This document shows, one piece after another, positions 17,383 through 24,170 of a stretch of 38,583 nucleotides of DNA. The notes under the pieces were generated by a model. The model was not told the DNA's origin. It worked only from the letters and a program-made list of their open reading frames with translations, and ran no database searches. This DNA is from Bacillus sp. MRMR6 (lineage in GTDB: Bacteria > Bacillota > Bacilli > Bacillales > Cytobacillaceae): positions 15,461-54,043 of the forward strand of contig NZ_MSLS01000019.1 in NCBI RefSeq assembly GCF_001940785.1, read 5' to 3'. Made by a program: the position numbers and the translations under genes. Every line of letters begins with the position of its first letter. Positions within the stretch are counted from its first letter, which is position 1.

Positions 17383-18885
17383 TTAAGATAAGAACTCTCC
17401 AGGATTTAAGCCGAGTTCGCGGCAAATATCGCTGACCATTTGCATTTCACTGTGGTCGAAGTTGCCATCAGCATAACCGATTGCAATACAATAACGTGCA
17501 ACTAATCGAGCGATTTCCGGCTTGGATCTTATTTTACCAAGAGCACGAAATGCTTCAGCACGGCCAATCATCCGGTCCATTTCAATCCTAGATACGAAGT
17601 AGTTAAAACGCTGGATGACTTTATTGCTGTCAAAAACTCTTAATTCTTCACTCGAATGAACAAATTCAATCATCTTTTGGCGCTCTGATGCGTCTATGTA
17701 GCCATCTGCCATCGAAACTAGGGCGCAGGCTGCGACAACGGCTTCTAATACGTCCTGGCTCTTGTAGCGGTTAAACAGCTCTTGTGCTTTTCGCTTTTGC
17801 TGATTTGCCCATTCCGCATAATCTGTTTGGTTAGGGGACCAGGCATTACCACAGCTGTTACAAGTGAATTTTAATTGATTTTTACCAATGAAACCTCCAA
17901 GCAAACCGACAGGACCTAGAATTAAACCACCGATTGCTGCCTTACCAAGGCCAAAGCCCTTTTGCCCTGTACGAATATTGTTAGAATGGCAACGTGGACA
18001 GAACATATCACCTGAACCATGCGAATGCTGTGTATTCGCAGACGATGGGTAGGTTTGTGTAGGATATCCGTAAGCTGGCTGTGTATACGACGATTCCGGC
18101 TGTAACTGAATAGGTTGTTGCGGTTGGTTTTGTTGGTATGAGTTATTATGGTTTTGTTGAGATGAATTATTTTGATTTTGTTGATAAGGGTTATTGTTAT
18201 ATGGGTGGTTATTAAATTGGTTCTGACTATTGAAAGAATTTTGTTGATTACTTTGGTTCTGCTGATAGGAAGGCTGCTGGACGGGCGGCGGTGTTGATGG
18301 AGCTGGAGCATCGTCCACGGTTACACCAAAGTTGCGGCATAAGGCAGCAAGTCCCCCCTGGAAACCGCTTGCAATCGCATTAAACTTCCACTCGCCGTTA
18401 TGGCGGTAAAGCTCTGCTGCTACAATCGCTGTTTCAATTGTAAAGTCTCGTCCAAGATTAAAGCGCAACAGCTCCTCATTTGTTTGTTCGTTAAAGATTC
18501 GTACATATGAATTAGAAATTTGGCCGAAATTTTGCCCTTTGGCATATGCATCATGAATCGTAATCGTAAAAGCAACTCGGTGGATGTGCTCTGGAACTCG
18601 CTTTAAATCGATCCTAATTTGTTCATCATCTTGATGCCCCGCTCCTGTTCGATTATCACCTGTGTAGACAATCGATCCATTTCCACCAGTAGGATTATTA
18701 TAAAAAATAAAATCCTGATCACTTTGGACCTTCCCTGATTGTCCTAATAAGAAACTAGAAGCATCTAAATCAAAGTTTGAACCTTGCTGATTAGTATCCC
18801 AGCCTAAGCCAACTACTACATTTTGCAATCCGGGATGAGCCTTGGTTAAATCAACTTTTTGACCTTTACTAAGTGTTACACCCAA
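17383..18885 (-). CDS. TerD - QN-rich linker - zinc ribbon - TerB fusion protein
   Basis: This protein of about 500 residues has four parts. Residues 1-185 are a TerD domain (Leu-Ser-Lys-Gly-Gln-Lys-Val-Asp-Leu-Thr, Gly-Leu-Gly-Trp-Asp, Phe-Asp-Leu-Asp-Ala), a calcium-binding beta-sandwich. Residues about 190-285 are a low-complexity Gln/Asn/Pro/Tyr-rich linker. Then comes a zinc ribbon, Cys-Pro-Arg-Cys and Cys-Asn-Ser-Cys, split by a Gly-rich hydrophobic segment. The last 130 residues are TerB-like with two acidic loops, Ala-Asp-Gly-Tyr-Ile-Asp and Ala-Asp-Gly-Asn-Phe-Asp. Ter proteins are linked to tellurite, phage and envelope stress responses. No other ter gene is nearby. TTG at 18885 (TTAGGAG eight bases upstream) fits family starts better than GTG at 18894. 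Confidence 0.88.
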   Translation of the reverse strand: MGVTLSKGQKVDLTKAHPGLQNVVVGLGWDTNQQGSNFDLDASSFLLGQSGKVQSDQDFIFYNNPTGGNGSIVYTGDNRTGAGHQDDEQIRIDLKRVPEHIHRVAFTITIHDAYAKGQNFGQISNSYVRIFNEQTNEELLRFNLGRDFTIETAIVAAELYRHNGEWKFNAIASGFQGGLAALCRNFGVTVDDAPAPSTPPPVQQPSYQQNQSNQQNSFNSQNQFNNHPYNNNPYQQNQNNSSQQNHNNSYQQNQPQQPIQLQPESSYTQPAYGYPTQTYPSSANTQHSHGSGDMFCPRCHSNNIRTGQKGFGLGKAAIGGLILGPVGLLGGFIGKNQLKFTCNSCGNAWSPNQTDYAEWANQQKRKAQELFNRYKSQDVLEAVVAACALVSMADGYIDASERQKMIEFVHSSEELRVFDSNKVIQRFNYFVSRIEMDRMIGRAEAFRALGKIRSKPEIARLVARYCIAIGYADGNFDHSEMQMVSDICRELGLNPGEFLS

Positions 18886-19107
18886 TATTTTCACTCCTAA
18901 TCCAATTTACTAGTTCTTTTATCATTATAAGTCTAATTATGAAGGGGTTAGAACTTACTTTCAATACAAAAGCCTTAACCTATCAAACAATACGTATTTT
19001 TGGGCAGGAGGTTTCATTTTTCCTCGTTTATTCTGTACTTAAGAATTAAAAACATTCCTCTTGTGATCTGCACATAGACTAGTAAAAATGCAGGAAGGGG
19101 TACGGCG

Positions 19108-20022
19108 ATGAAACCCAATCGTTTAAATCGAGGAGATACTGTTGGAGTGATTGCTCCCGCGAGCCCGCCTAACATAGAAAATGTAGAGAGAGGGATTGAT
19201 TTTTTAAAGGAGCTGGGGCTTAAGGTCAAGGTCGGTAAGAGTGTTAATCAGACCTTGGGGTATTTGGCAGGGAGCGATCAGGAAAGATTGGCGGATATCC
19301 ATGAAATGTTTCTCGATACCGAAGTGAAAGCCATTATTTGTGCTTGTGGTGGATATGGAACAGGAAGAATCGCTTCAGAAATAAATTATGAGATTATAAA
19401 AAACAATCCTAAAATTTTTTGGGGATACAGTGATATTACTTTTTTACATACTGCCATTCGTCAAGAAACAGGATTGATTACGTTTCATGGGCCAATGCTA
19501 GGGTCAGATATGGGGAAAAAAGAGACTAATCCATTATCTAAACAAGGATTTCAGCAATTATTTCACCCCACTACCATTGTGTATACCGAGCATCTTTCAA
19601 GATTAGCAACAATAGTAGAAGGGAGAGCAAGCGGTGAATTAGTAGGTGGGAACTTGTCGCTTATAGTAAGCACACTTGGCACTCGATTTGAAATCGATAC
19701 AAGAGGGAAAATGTTGTTAATCGAAGAGATAAATGAAGAACCCCGAGTAGTTGATCGTATGTTAAATCAGCTAAAGATGGCTGGAAAACTAAAAGAACTA
19801 AATGGGGTGATTGTCGGTGATTTTTGTGATTGCACCCCTCAAAGCAGCAAGTCACTGTCATTAGAGGAAGTTCTTGAACATTATCTAAAAGAAGCTGATA
19901 AACCATCTATAAAAGGATTTATGATGGGTCACTGTAACCCGCAGATTGCTGTGCCCCTTGGTGTTCACACAACCATGAATACAACTGATAAAAGTCTAAT
20001 GATTGAGGGTGGAATCATATAG
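19108..20022 (+). CDS. ykfA: LD-carboxypeptidase, peptidase family S66
   Basis: This 304-residue protein belongs to the S66 (LdcA/MccF) family, which cleaves the L-Lys/Dpm-D-Ala bond of murein tetrapeptides or, in MccF-like members, detoxifies microcin C. The nucleophile Ser is in Trp-Gly-Tyr-Ser-Asp-Ile-Thr. The Glu lies in Ile-Glu-Glu-Ile-Asn-Glu-Glu-Pro-Arg, and the His in Met-Gly-His-Cys-Asn-Pro-Gln. No signal peptide is present, so it should be cytoplasmic and act in cell-wall recycling. ATG follows AGGAAGGGG. It resembles B. subtilis YkfA, but the ykf operon partners are not here. Confidence 0.88.
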   Translation: MKPNRLNRGDTVGVIAPASPPNIENVERGIDFLKELGLKVKVGKSVNQTLGYLAGSDQERLADIHEMFLDTEVKAIICACGGYGTGRIASEINYEIIKNNPKIFWGYSDITFLHTAIRQETGLITFHGPMLGSDMGKKETNPLSKQGFQQLFHPTTIVYTEHLSRLATIVEGRASGELVGGNLSLIVSTLGTRFEIDTRGKMLLIEEINEEPRVVDRMLNQLKMAGKLKELNGVIVGDFCDCTPQSSKSLSLEEVLEHYLKEADKPSIKGFMMGHCNPQIAVPLGVHTTMNTTDKSLMIEGGII

Positions 20023-20047
20023 TTCAAAAATGAAAATGAATAGATTT

Positions 20048-20102
20048 TCTTCACTTGGAAAGAACAAGTTTAAATACATTTAATGAGGTGGCCAAGTGAA
20101 GA
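20048..20102 (+). promoter_or_regulatory. Hairpin that traps the zinc-ribbon start codon
   Basis: TCTTCACTTGG (20048-20058) is exactly complementary to CCAAGTGAAGA (20092-20102), which contains the GTG start. The 33-nt loop carries the ribosome site GAGGTGG. Confidence 0.6.
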
Positions 20103-20236
20103 CGAAACAAGTGCAAAGATACTGTGAAACATGTGGTAAAGAAACCGAGCATGTGGCAAGGGAAGATGCCTTAGAAATTGAATATATTTGTAAGGAATGT
20201 AATAGCCATGAGGAGATTGTGAAGACATTTTTCTAA
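20096..20236 (+). CDS. Small zinc-ribbon protein (46 aa)
   Basis: A 46-residue protein has two CxxC knuckles, Cys-Glu-Thr-Cys-Gly and Cys-Lys-Glu-Cys-Asn, 20 residues apart. This is a minimal zinc ribbon as found in small nucleic-acid or ribosome-associated proteins. It starts at GTG behind GAGGTGG. The GTG lies inside an 11-bp inverted repeat with sequence 45 nt upstream, so translation may be regulated by RNA folding. It follows ykfA by 73 nt. The product is not recognised as a named family. Confidence 0.7.
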   Translation: MKTKQVQRYCETCGKETEHVAREDALEIEYICKECNSHEEIVKTFF

Positions 20237-20267
20237 CAGGATAAAGCATAAATAGACTCAATAGGCA

Positions 20268-20293
20268 TACACTACCATTCAAAAGGTGGTGTA
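20268..20293 (+). promoter_or_regulatory. Hairpin that traps a ribosome site
   Basis: TACACTACC (20268-20276) pairs with GGTGGTGTA (20285-20293) through an 8-nt loop with one G-U pair. The right arm holds the ribosome site for the gene at 20297. Confidence 0.55.
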
Positions 20294-20296
20294 GTA

Positions 20297-20473
20297 ATGG
20301 AAAAAGAAAAATTCTTAATACCTGAGGAAATTCATTTAACAGCAGATGATCATACAAATAATTCCAATGATATGACAAATACAGGAGAAAATGAAAGCCA
20401 GCCAGAAAGTCTGCTCCTTACCGGTGGCGGCGACCCCAATCTTTCTCCAGATGCGGGAAAACCCATGATTTAA
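20297..20473 (+). CDS. Small acidic protein of unknown function (58 aa)
   Basis: A 58-residue hydrophilic, acidic, Asn/Asp-rich protein with a Leu-Leu-Leu-Thr-Gly-Gly-Gly-Asp-Pro-Asn-Leu-Ser-Pro tail. It has no signal peptide or membrane segment and probably no stable fold in its first 40 residues. Support for a real gene is the ATG behind AAGGTGG and a strong terminator directly after the stop. It is not recognised. It lies just upstream of the sigma factor gene but is separated from it by that terminator. Confidence 0.6.
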   Translation: MEKEKFLIPEEIHLTADDHTNNSNDMTNTGENESQPESLLLTGGGDPNLSPDAGKPMI

Positions 20474-20481
20474 TCCTTCTA

Positions 20482-20512
20482 AATGACCCAAAGTATACTG
20501 GGTCATTTTTGT
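20482..20512 (+). terminator. Terminator upstream of the sigma factor gene
   Basis: A 9-bp perfect stem AATGACCCA / TGGGTCATT with an 8-nt loop and T-run. Confidence 0.9.
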
Positions 20513-20649
20513 TTCCTATTTGTGGTAAAATAAAAGGCACTTGTATCCGGTATTTCAAATATAAATAAAGAAAATTTATTACCCCCGTATCTTTTTAACC
20601 CTCCTTAAACGTTTATTGGGTAGAGAGTGTTCAAGAAGGAGTGAGCAGG

Positions 20650-21351
20650 ATGTCAAATAAGCTTAGCCGTCATTTGTCAAAAGGGAGCGAGAGGGATTTG
20701 CAATCAGAGGAAGATTTTTGGATGGACTATTATCCAAAGCTCCAGCATTATTGCCATTTCCTTACTCAAAATAAGTGGGATGGTGATGATATTGCTCAAG
20801 AGGCCTTTCTTAAAGCCATAAAGCATTACTTACCATCCCAAAAGATCAGCAATGCTTTATTGAATAAAATCGCTTACCATCATTGGATTGATACGGTAAG
20901 AAAACGGAAATACGAACTGTTGGACTTGGAGGGTTCAGAAGATCAATTTAGTCCGCCAAAGGTTGAAACGGTTGACCTGCTGCTGAACCAATTCACTCCA
21001 AAGCAAGCGATTATTTTTTTCCTAAAGGAAGCTTTTCAGTATCAGACGAAAGAAATTGCAGACATTCTCGGAACAACCGACATGGCGGTAAAAGCTTCAC
21101 TGCATCGAGCAAAAAAACGTCTAGAAAAAGCAAACCTAGAGGAAGATGATCACACGATTAACTCCTTTTGGAACGAGGAAGAGCGGGAACAGCTTATGGA
21201 GTTGTTTCATGAATCTTTACAATCCGAGGATCCCACTGGCTTAATTGAAGCCGTACCAGCTTTGGTTCGTGATGATGTACCTTCAATGATAACTACATGT
21301 AGACAATCGTCCACTCACACTCCTTCGAGCACTCTCTTAATGGCTGCGTAG
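20650..21351 (+). CDS. RNA polymerase sigma factor, ECF-like, with C-terminal extension
   Basis: This 233-residue protein has a sigma region 2 (about residues 20-90: Asp-Asp-Ile-Ala-Gln-Glu-Ala-Phe-Leu-Lys-Ala and Ala-Tyr-His-His-Trp-Ile-Asp-Thr-Val-Arg-Lys). A region 4 helix-turn-helix follows at about 110-165 (Thr-Lys-Glu-Ile-Ala-Asp-Ile-Leu-Gly-Thr-Thr-Asp-Met-Ala-Val-Lys-Ala). Ordinary ECF sigmas end there. This one continues about 65 residues and finishes Leu-Leu-Met-Ala-Ala, similar to an ssrA-type ClpXP tail. ATG at 20650 is chosen because AAGGAG lies eight bases before it; GTG at 20641 abuts that site. No anti-sigma gene is adjacent. The clpP paralogue starts 31 nt downstream. Confidence 0.85.
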   Translation: MSNKLSRHLSKGSERDLQSEEDFWMDYYPKLQHYCHFLTQNKWDGDDIAQEAFLKAIKHYLPSQKISNALLNKIAYHHWIDTVRKRKYELLDLEGSEDQFSPPKVETVDLLLNQFTPKQAIIFFLKEAFQYQTKEIADILGTTDMAVKASLHRAKKRLEKANLEEDDHTINSFWNEEEREQLMELFHESLQSEDPTGLIEAVPALVRDDVPSMITTCRQSSTHTPSSTLLMAA

Positions 21352-21382
21352 CCAACTATTCGCTTTAAAAGGAGGAAGTTAA

Positions 21383-21964
21383 GTGAGTACAATTCCATAT
21401 GTAATTGAACAATCGAATCGCGGTGAACGTTCCTATGATATATACTCTCGCCTGTTAAAAGACCGAATCATTATTATTGGTGATGAAATAAATGACCATG
21501 TTGCGAACAGTGTTGTGGCCCAGTTATTATTCTTAGCCGCGGATGCACCGGATAAGGAAATTTCACTTTATATCAATAGTCCTGGGGGATCAACCTCAGC
21601 AGGATTTGCTATCTTTGATACAATGCAATACATTCAACCTGATGTCAGAACGATTTGTACCGGAATGGCAGCATCCTTTGGGGCGATGTTATTGTTAGCA
21701 GGAACAAAAGGGAAACGCTATGCACTGCCTAACAGTGAAATTATGATTCATCAGCCATTAGGAGGAGCTAGAGGGCAGGCAACAGAGATAGAGATCTCTG
21801 CTCGGCGTATTTTAAAGCTAAGGGAGCATATCAACCAAATCATTTCTGATCGCACAGGGCAGCCGGTTGAAAAAGTCGCTAAGGATACAGACCGCGATTA
21901 CTTTATGAGTGCTGAAGAAGCAAAGGAATATGGGATTATTGATGTAATTCTTTATCCAAAATAA
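21383..21964 (+). CDS. clpP: ATP-dependent Clp protease proteolytic subunit (paralogue)
   Basis: This 193-residue serine peptidase has the catalytic triad Ser98 (Gly-Met-Ala-Ala-Ser-Phe-Gly), His123 (Met-Ile-His-Gln-Pro) and Asp172, at the same numbers as B. subtilis ClpP. Fourteen subunits form the barrel that degrades proteins fed in by ClpX, ClpC or ClpE. The sequence differs from the housekeeping ClpP I recall at many positions, for example Ile-Gly-Asp-Glu-Ile-Asn-Asp-His and the Tyr-Pro-Lys end, so it is probably a second copy. GTG start is behind AAAGGAGG. It follows the sigma factor gene without a terminator. Confidence 0.95.
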   Translation: MSTIPYVIEQSNRGERSYDIYSRLLKDRIIIIGDEINDHVANSVVAQLLFLAADAPDKEISLYINSPGGSTSAGFAIFDTMQYIQPDVRTICTGMAASFGAMLLLAGTKGKRYALPNSEIMIHQPLGGARGQATEIEISARRILKLREHINQIISDRTGQPVEKVAKDTDRDYFMSAEEAKEYGIIDVILYPK

Positions 21965-21975
21965 GATAAACGCTG

Positions 21976-22000
21976 ACTCGCTCAATTGGGCGAGTTTTTT
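21976..22000 (+). terminator. Terminator after clpP
   Basis: Stem ACTCGC / GCGAGT continues inward through TCAATTGG and is followed by TTTTT. Confidence 0.88.
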
Positions 22001-22052
22001 GTGTTTGTTTCGTGTAATATTTTCCATTAAAATACAATTAGGAGGGGATGTA

Positions 22053-22307
22053 ATGAAACACTGGGGATTTTATTTAGGAGCCTTGCTGCTTTATATATTT
22101 AGCTTCATATCTGGATTCTCTATTGGACTATATGTGTTTTTTGGAGCAATCTTATTGTTCCTATTAGGTCTTGGAAAAACTTTTAGTCTTTTAAAAAATA
22201 CGATGAGCTATCTATTTATTATTGTTGCCTCCATTGGAATTTGGTATGTTACGGTTCGGAATATCGATGACTATTATTTATTTTATCCATTTACATTCTT
22301 TTTTTGA
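22053..22307 (+). CDS. Small membrane protein (84 aa)
   Basis: An 84-residue protein consists almost only of three hydrophobic helices (about 5-22, 26-44, 49-67) and ends in an aromatic-rich tail. The ATG at 22053 follows TTAGGAGGGG. The frame stays open upstream to 21999, but that part overlaps the clpP terminator. No family is recognised. It lies after the clpP terminator and before the terminator at 22348, so it is likely a unit of its own. Confidence 0.65.
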   Translation: MKHWGFYLGALLLYIFSFISGFSIGLYVFFGAILLFLLGLGKTFSLLKNTMSYLFIIVASIGIWYVTVRNIDDYYLFYPFTFFF

Positions 22308-22347
22308 TGACTCTAAGGATGGGATGTCATAAAGTTAATCACAAAAT

Positions 22348-22385
22348 AGAGAGCAAGCTGTCCAAGTAAACAGCGTGCTTTCTGT
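22348..22385. terminator. Terminator after the small membrane protein
   Basis: A 14-bp stem with one mismatch and one G-U pair (AGAGAGCAAGCTGT / ACAGCGTGCTTTCT), loop CCAAGTAA. It can also serve the minus-strand cupredoxin gene. Confidence 0.75.
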
Positions 22386-22406
22386 TTTAGTATATTTTTT
22401 ATAAAA

Positions 22407-22551
22407 GGCTGTGTTAATGGATACTGTTGATTTTAGAACCTGTTGATTGGAGCGGAAGGTGCTTGACTCCTGCGGGATGTACGAGCTACGTGAGACCCCT
22501 CGGAAAGCATAGCACCTGGAGTGCATATCAACAGCCTAGTTTAACACAGCC
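22407..22551 (-). mobile_element. MITE-like element, copy 1 (145 bp, internal deletion)
   Basis: The left end GGCTGTGTTAA and right end TTTAACACAGCC are inverted repeats. The element is flanked on both sides by TTATAAAA (22399-22406 and 22552-22559), a perfect 8-bp target duplication. It matches the reverse complement of the element at 36967-37149 almost throughout, but lacks 38 bp in the centre. It encodes no protein. It sits between the cupredoxin gene stop and the terminator. Confidence 0.88.
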
Positions 22552-22574
22552 TTATAAAAAAAGAGGCTTTGCGA

Positions 22575-23450
22575 TTATTCAACGATTACAGTTCCTCTGT
22601 ACATATTCATTCCACAGTGAAAGGTGAATTGTCCTTTTTTATCAGGAGTAAAAGTTAACTTTGTTGTTCCTTTCTTAATAGGAACGTTATTTAAGTTAAA
22701 GTCAGGCATCATAAACTCAGAAAAGCAGCTATTGTCAGTTGGATTTGTAATTTCAAGTTCAACCGGTACACCTTTTTTTACACGAATCACATTTGGGCTG
22801 TAACCGGTCGGGGTAATCATTATCTTTACCACCGGGGACGTTTCATTTGTAACATCGACTTCTACATTTTTTGTACTTGAGCTACTGGTTGTCTCTGTTT
22901 GGCTAGGTTTTCCTGGTGGTTTGACCAAATCACTGCTATATAAAAATAAAAATAAGGAAAAGAGCAGAATCCCTGCCGAAAAAATGGTGAAGGGTGGAAT
23001 CTCATTCGTATTAATCGATACCTTGGGATTATGTTCTACTATCAAATATAAAATAACTAAACCGAGGATAACTATACAAAGTCCTAGTAAAATTCCAAGC
23101 ATGATCGCAGGATTATCAAATTGTATAAAGGCCCCAAGAATCGCGCCAGCTATACCGCTCATTAGTCCCGATACCGCTCCGCTAAGTATGGCCAAGATTC
23201 CGATAGGCTGTCCCGCGAGAAATCCAGTGAAAAATCCAATTAGTAATCCAGTTCCAACAGGTAGAAACAAATCAGTTGCTAGAATCCCCATCATTGAACC
23301 AGAAAGTAGTCCAGCCATTATCGCAATTGTAGAACTGATAATAATTCCTGGGAGAAGGGTGAGTTTTTCCTTTTTTCGATAAATAAGGTAAATAGAAATG
23401 CTAGTCATGATGGCTACAACAGCAGCAGCAATATATACAAATATCTCCAT
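22575..23450 (-). CDS. Polytopic membrane protein with C-terminal cupredoxin domain
   Basis: This 291-residue protein has several Gly/Ile-rich membrane segments in residues 1-185. A short Ser/Thr-rich linker leads to an extracytoplasmic cupredoxin domain of about 90 residues. The domain has Thr-Pro-Thr-Gly-Tyr-Ser-Pro-Asn, then Asn-Ser-Cys-Phe-Ser-Glu-Phe-Met-Met-Pro and the end loop Phe-His-Cys-Gly-Met-Asn-Met. This matches the copper-loop layout of cupredoxin_1 domains found with copper ATPases, so copper binding or delivery at the membrane is inferred. ATG at 23450 follows GAGGAG with 7 nt. A TTG at 23465 overlaps that site. Confidence 0.78.
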   Translation of the reverse strand: MEIFVYIAAAVVAIMTSISIYLIYRKKEKLTLLPGIIISSTIAIMAGLLSGSMMGILATDLFLPVGTGLLIGFFTGFLAGQPIGILAILSGAVSGLMSGIAGAILGAFIQFDNPAIMLGILLGLCIVILGLVILYLIVEHNPKVSINTNEIPPFTIFSAGILLFSLFLFLYSSDLVKPPGKPSQTETTSSSSTKNVEVDVTNETSPVVKIMITPTGYSPNVIRVKKGVPVELEITNPTDNSCFSEFMMPDFNLNNVPIKKGTTKLTFTPDKKGQFTFHCGMNMYRGTVIVE

Positions 23451-23546
23451 GCAATGTCTCCTCAAATGTAATTAACAACATATCAATATTATAAATGGAT
23501 TATTGCATTTGATTTTCAGATTTTGAGTCATTTTTATGAACAAATA

Positions 23547-23593
23547 AAAAAAGACTTATCCGTCCTTAGGAAATTAGATTAGTCCTTTTTTTC
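23547..23593 (-). terminator. Probable terminator of the small charged protein gene
   Basis: Imperfect arms AAAAAGACTTATC and GATTAGTCCTTTTT overlap the gene's stop codon and give a T-run on the minus strand. Confidence 0.5.
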
Positions 23594-23713
23594 TTTATCA
23601 ATCGTATTTTTATAAATTCTTTTTAAGGCCTCATTCTGCATCCTAATATAATCGAGTAAGAATTTCTTCTCTTCTTCTTCCTCAACAAGCTGTTCCTTTT
23701 CCTCTTCTTTCAT
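23579..23713 (-). CDS. Small highly charged protein (44 aa)
   Basis: A 44-residue Glu/Lys-rich protein begins Met-Lys-Glu-Glu-Glu-Lys-Glu-Gln and is predicted to be one amphipathic helix, with Tyr-Ile-Arg-Met-Gln-Asn in the middle. The ATG has GGAGTG eight bases upstream, and a hairpin follows the stop. It is hypothetical, but codon use and signals fit a real small gene. Confidence 0.6.
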   Translation of the reverse strand: MKEEEKEQLVEEEEEKKFLLDYIRMQNEALKRIYKNTIDKEKKD

Positions 23714-23847
23714 AGATTTCACTCCAGTCTGTTTCTAATTACCTAATTGTAACCTAAGACGAAAGCCTTAGAAAGGTGTACTTTAAGCCGGAATGCACCG
23801 GTAATCACTAAACTAATCTCCAAAAGTCGACTTTTTTAAGAAAAAAA

Positions 23848-23876
23848 TTGACTTTTACGATTGGGAAATATATAAT
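23848..23876 (+). promoter_or_regulatory. SigA promoter of the T-box/proS unit
   Basis: TTGACT at 23848-23853 and a perfect TATAAT at 23871-23876 are 17 bp apart. Confidence 0.9.
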
Positions 23877-23891
23877 TTTCACGAAAATAAT

Positions 23892-24130
23892 ATTGAAACG
23901 TTGATGAGGATTAGTAAATTAATTCGGTCTTATAAAGAGAGGAAACCAATGGTGGAAGGTTTCTTAAGACAGTCAGTTGAACCTGCCTCGGAGTTCTGTA
24001 TCGGATCCTTATTGAAGATACATGCGGATAAAAGTCCGTTATCATGTCGAGAGTATAAAGCGTATGCTTTATGAATTTAGGGTGGTACCGCCAGGCCTTG
24101 GTCCCTTTTTTGAGGATCAAGGCCTTTTTA
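23892..24130 (+). promoter_or_regulatory. T-box leader controlling proS
   Basis: The leader shows the T-box landmarks in order: GATGAGGA with AGTA near 23903-23914, the stem I region with AGAGAGGAAACC, a specifier area with Pro codon CCT at 23982-23984, and the T-box AGGGTGGTACCGC at 24079-24091. The terminator AGGCCTTGGTCC / GGATCAAGGCCT then has a T-run at its end. Uncharged tRNA-Pro would pair with the specifier and with the TGGT bulge and prevent termination, so proS rises when proline charging falls. Confidence 0.95.
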
Positions 24131-24170
24131 TATTCAATTTTATATTCATAAAAAATGATGAGGTGTCAAA

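Noticed and set aside
18070..18290. DNA repeat in the TerD-TerB gene as a mobile or recombinogenic repeat
   Set aside because: The repetition follows from Gln/Asn codons of the low-complexity linker and has no fixed unit.
22407..22551. Short reading frames on both strands inside the MITE-like element
   Set aside because: They consist of element sequence including its inverted ends and have no ribosome site.
22921..23382. A 153-codon plus-strand frame antisense to the cupredoxin gene
   Set aside because: It is the complement of Gly/Ile-rich membrane coding sequence, which leaves antisense frames open. No ribosome site or family likeness was seen.
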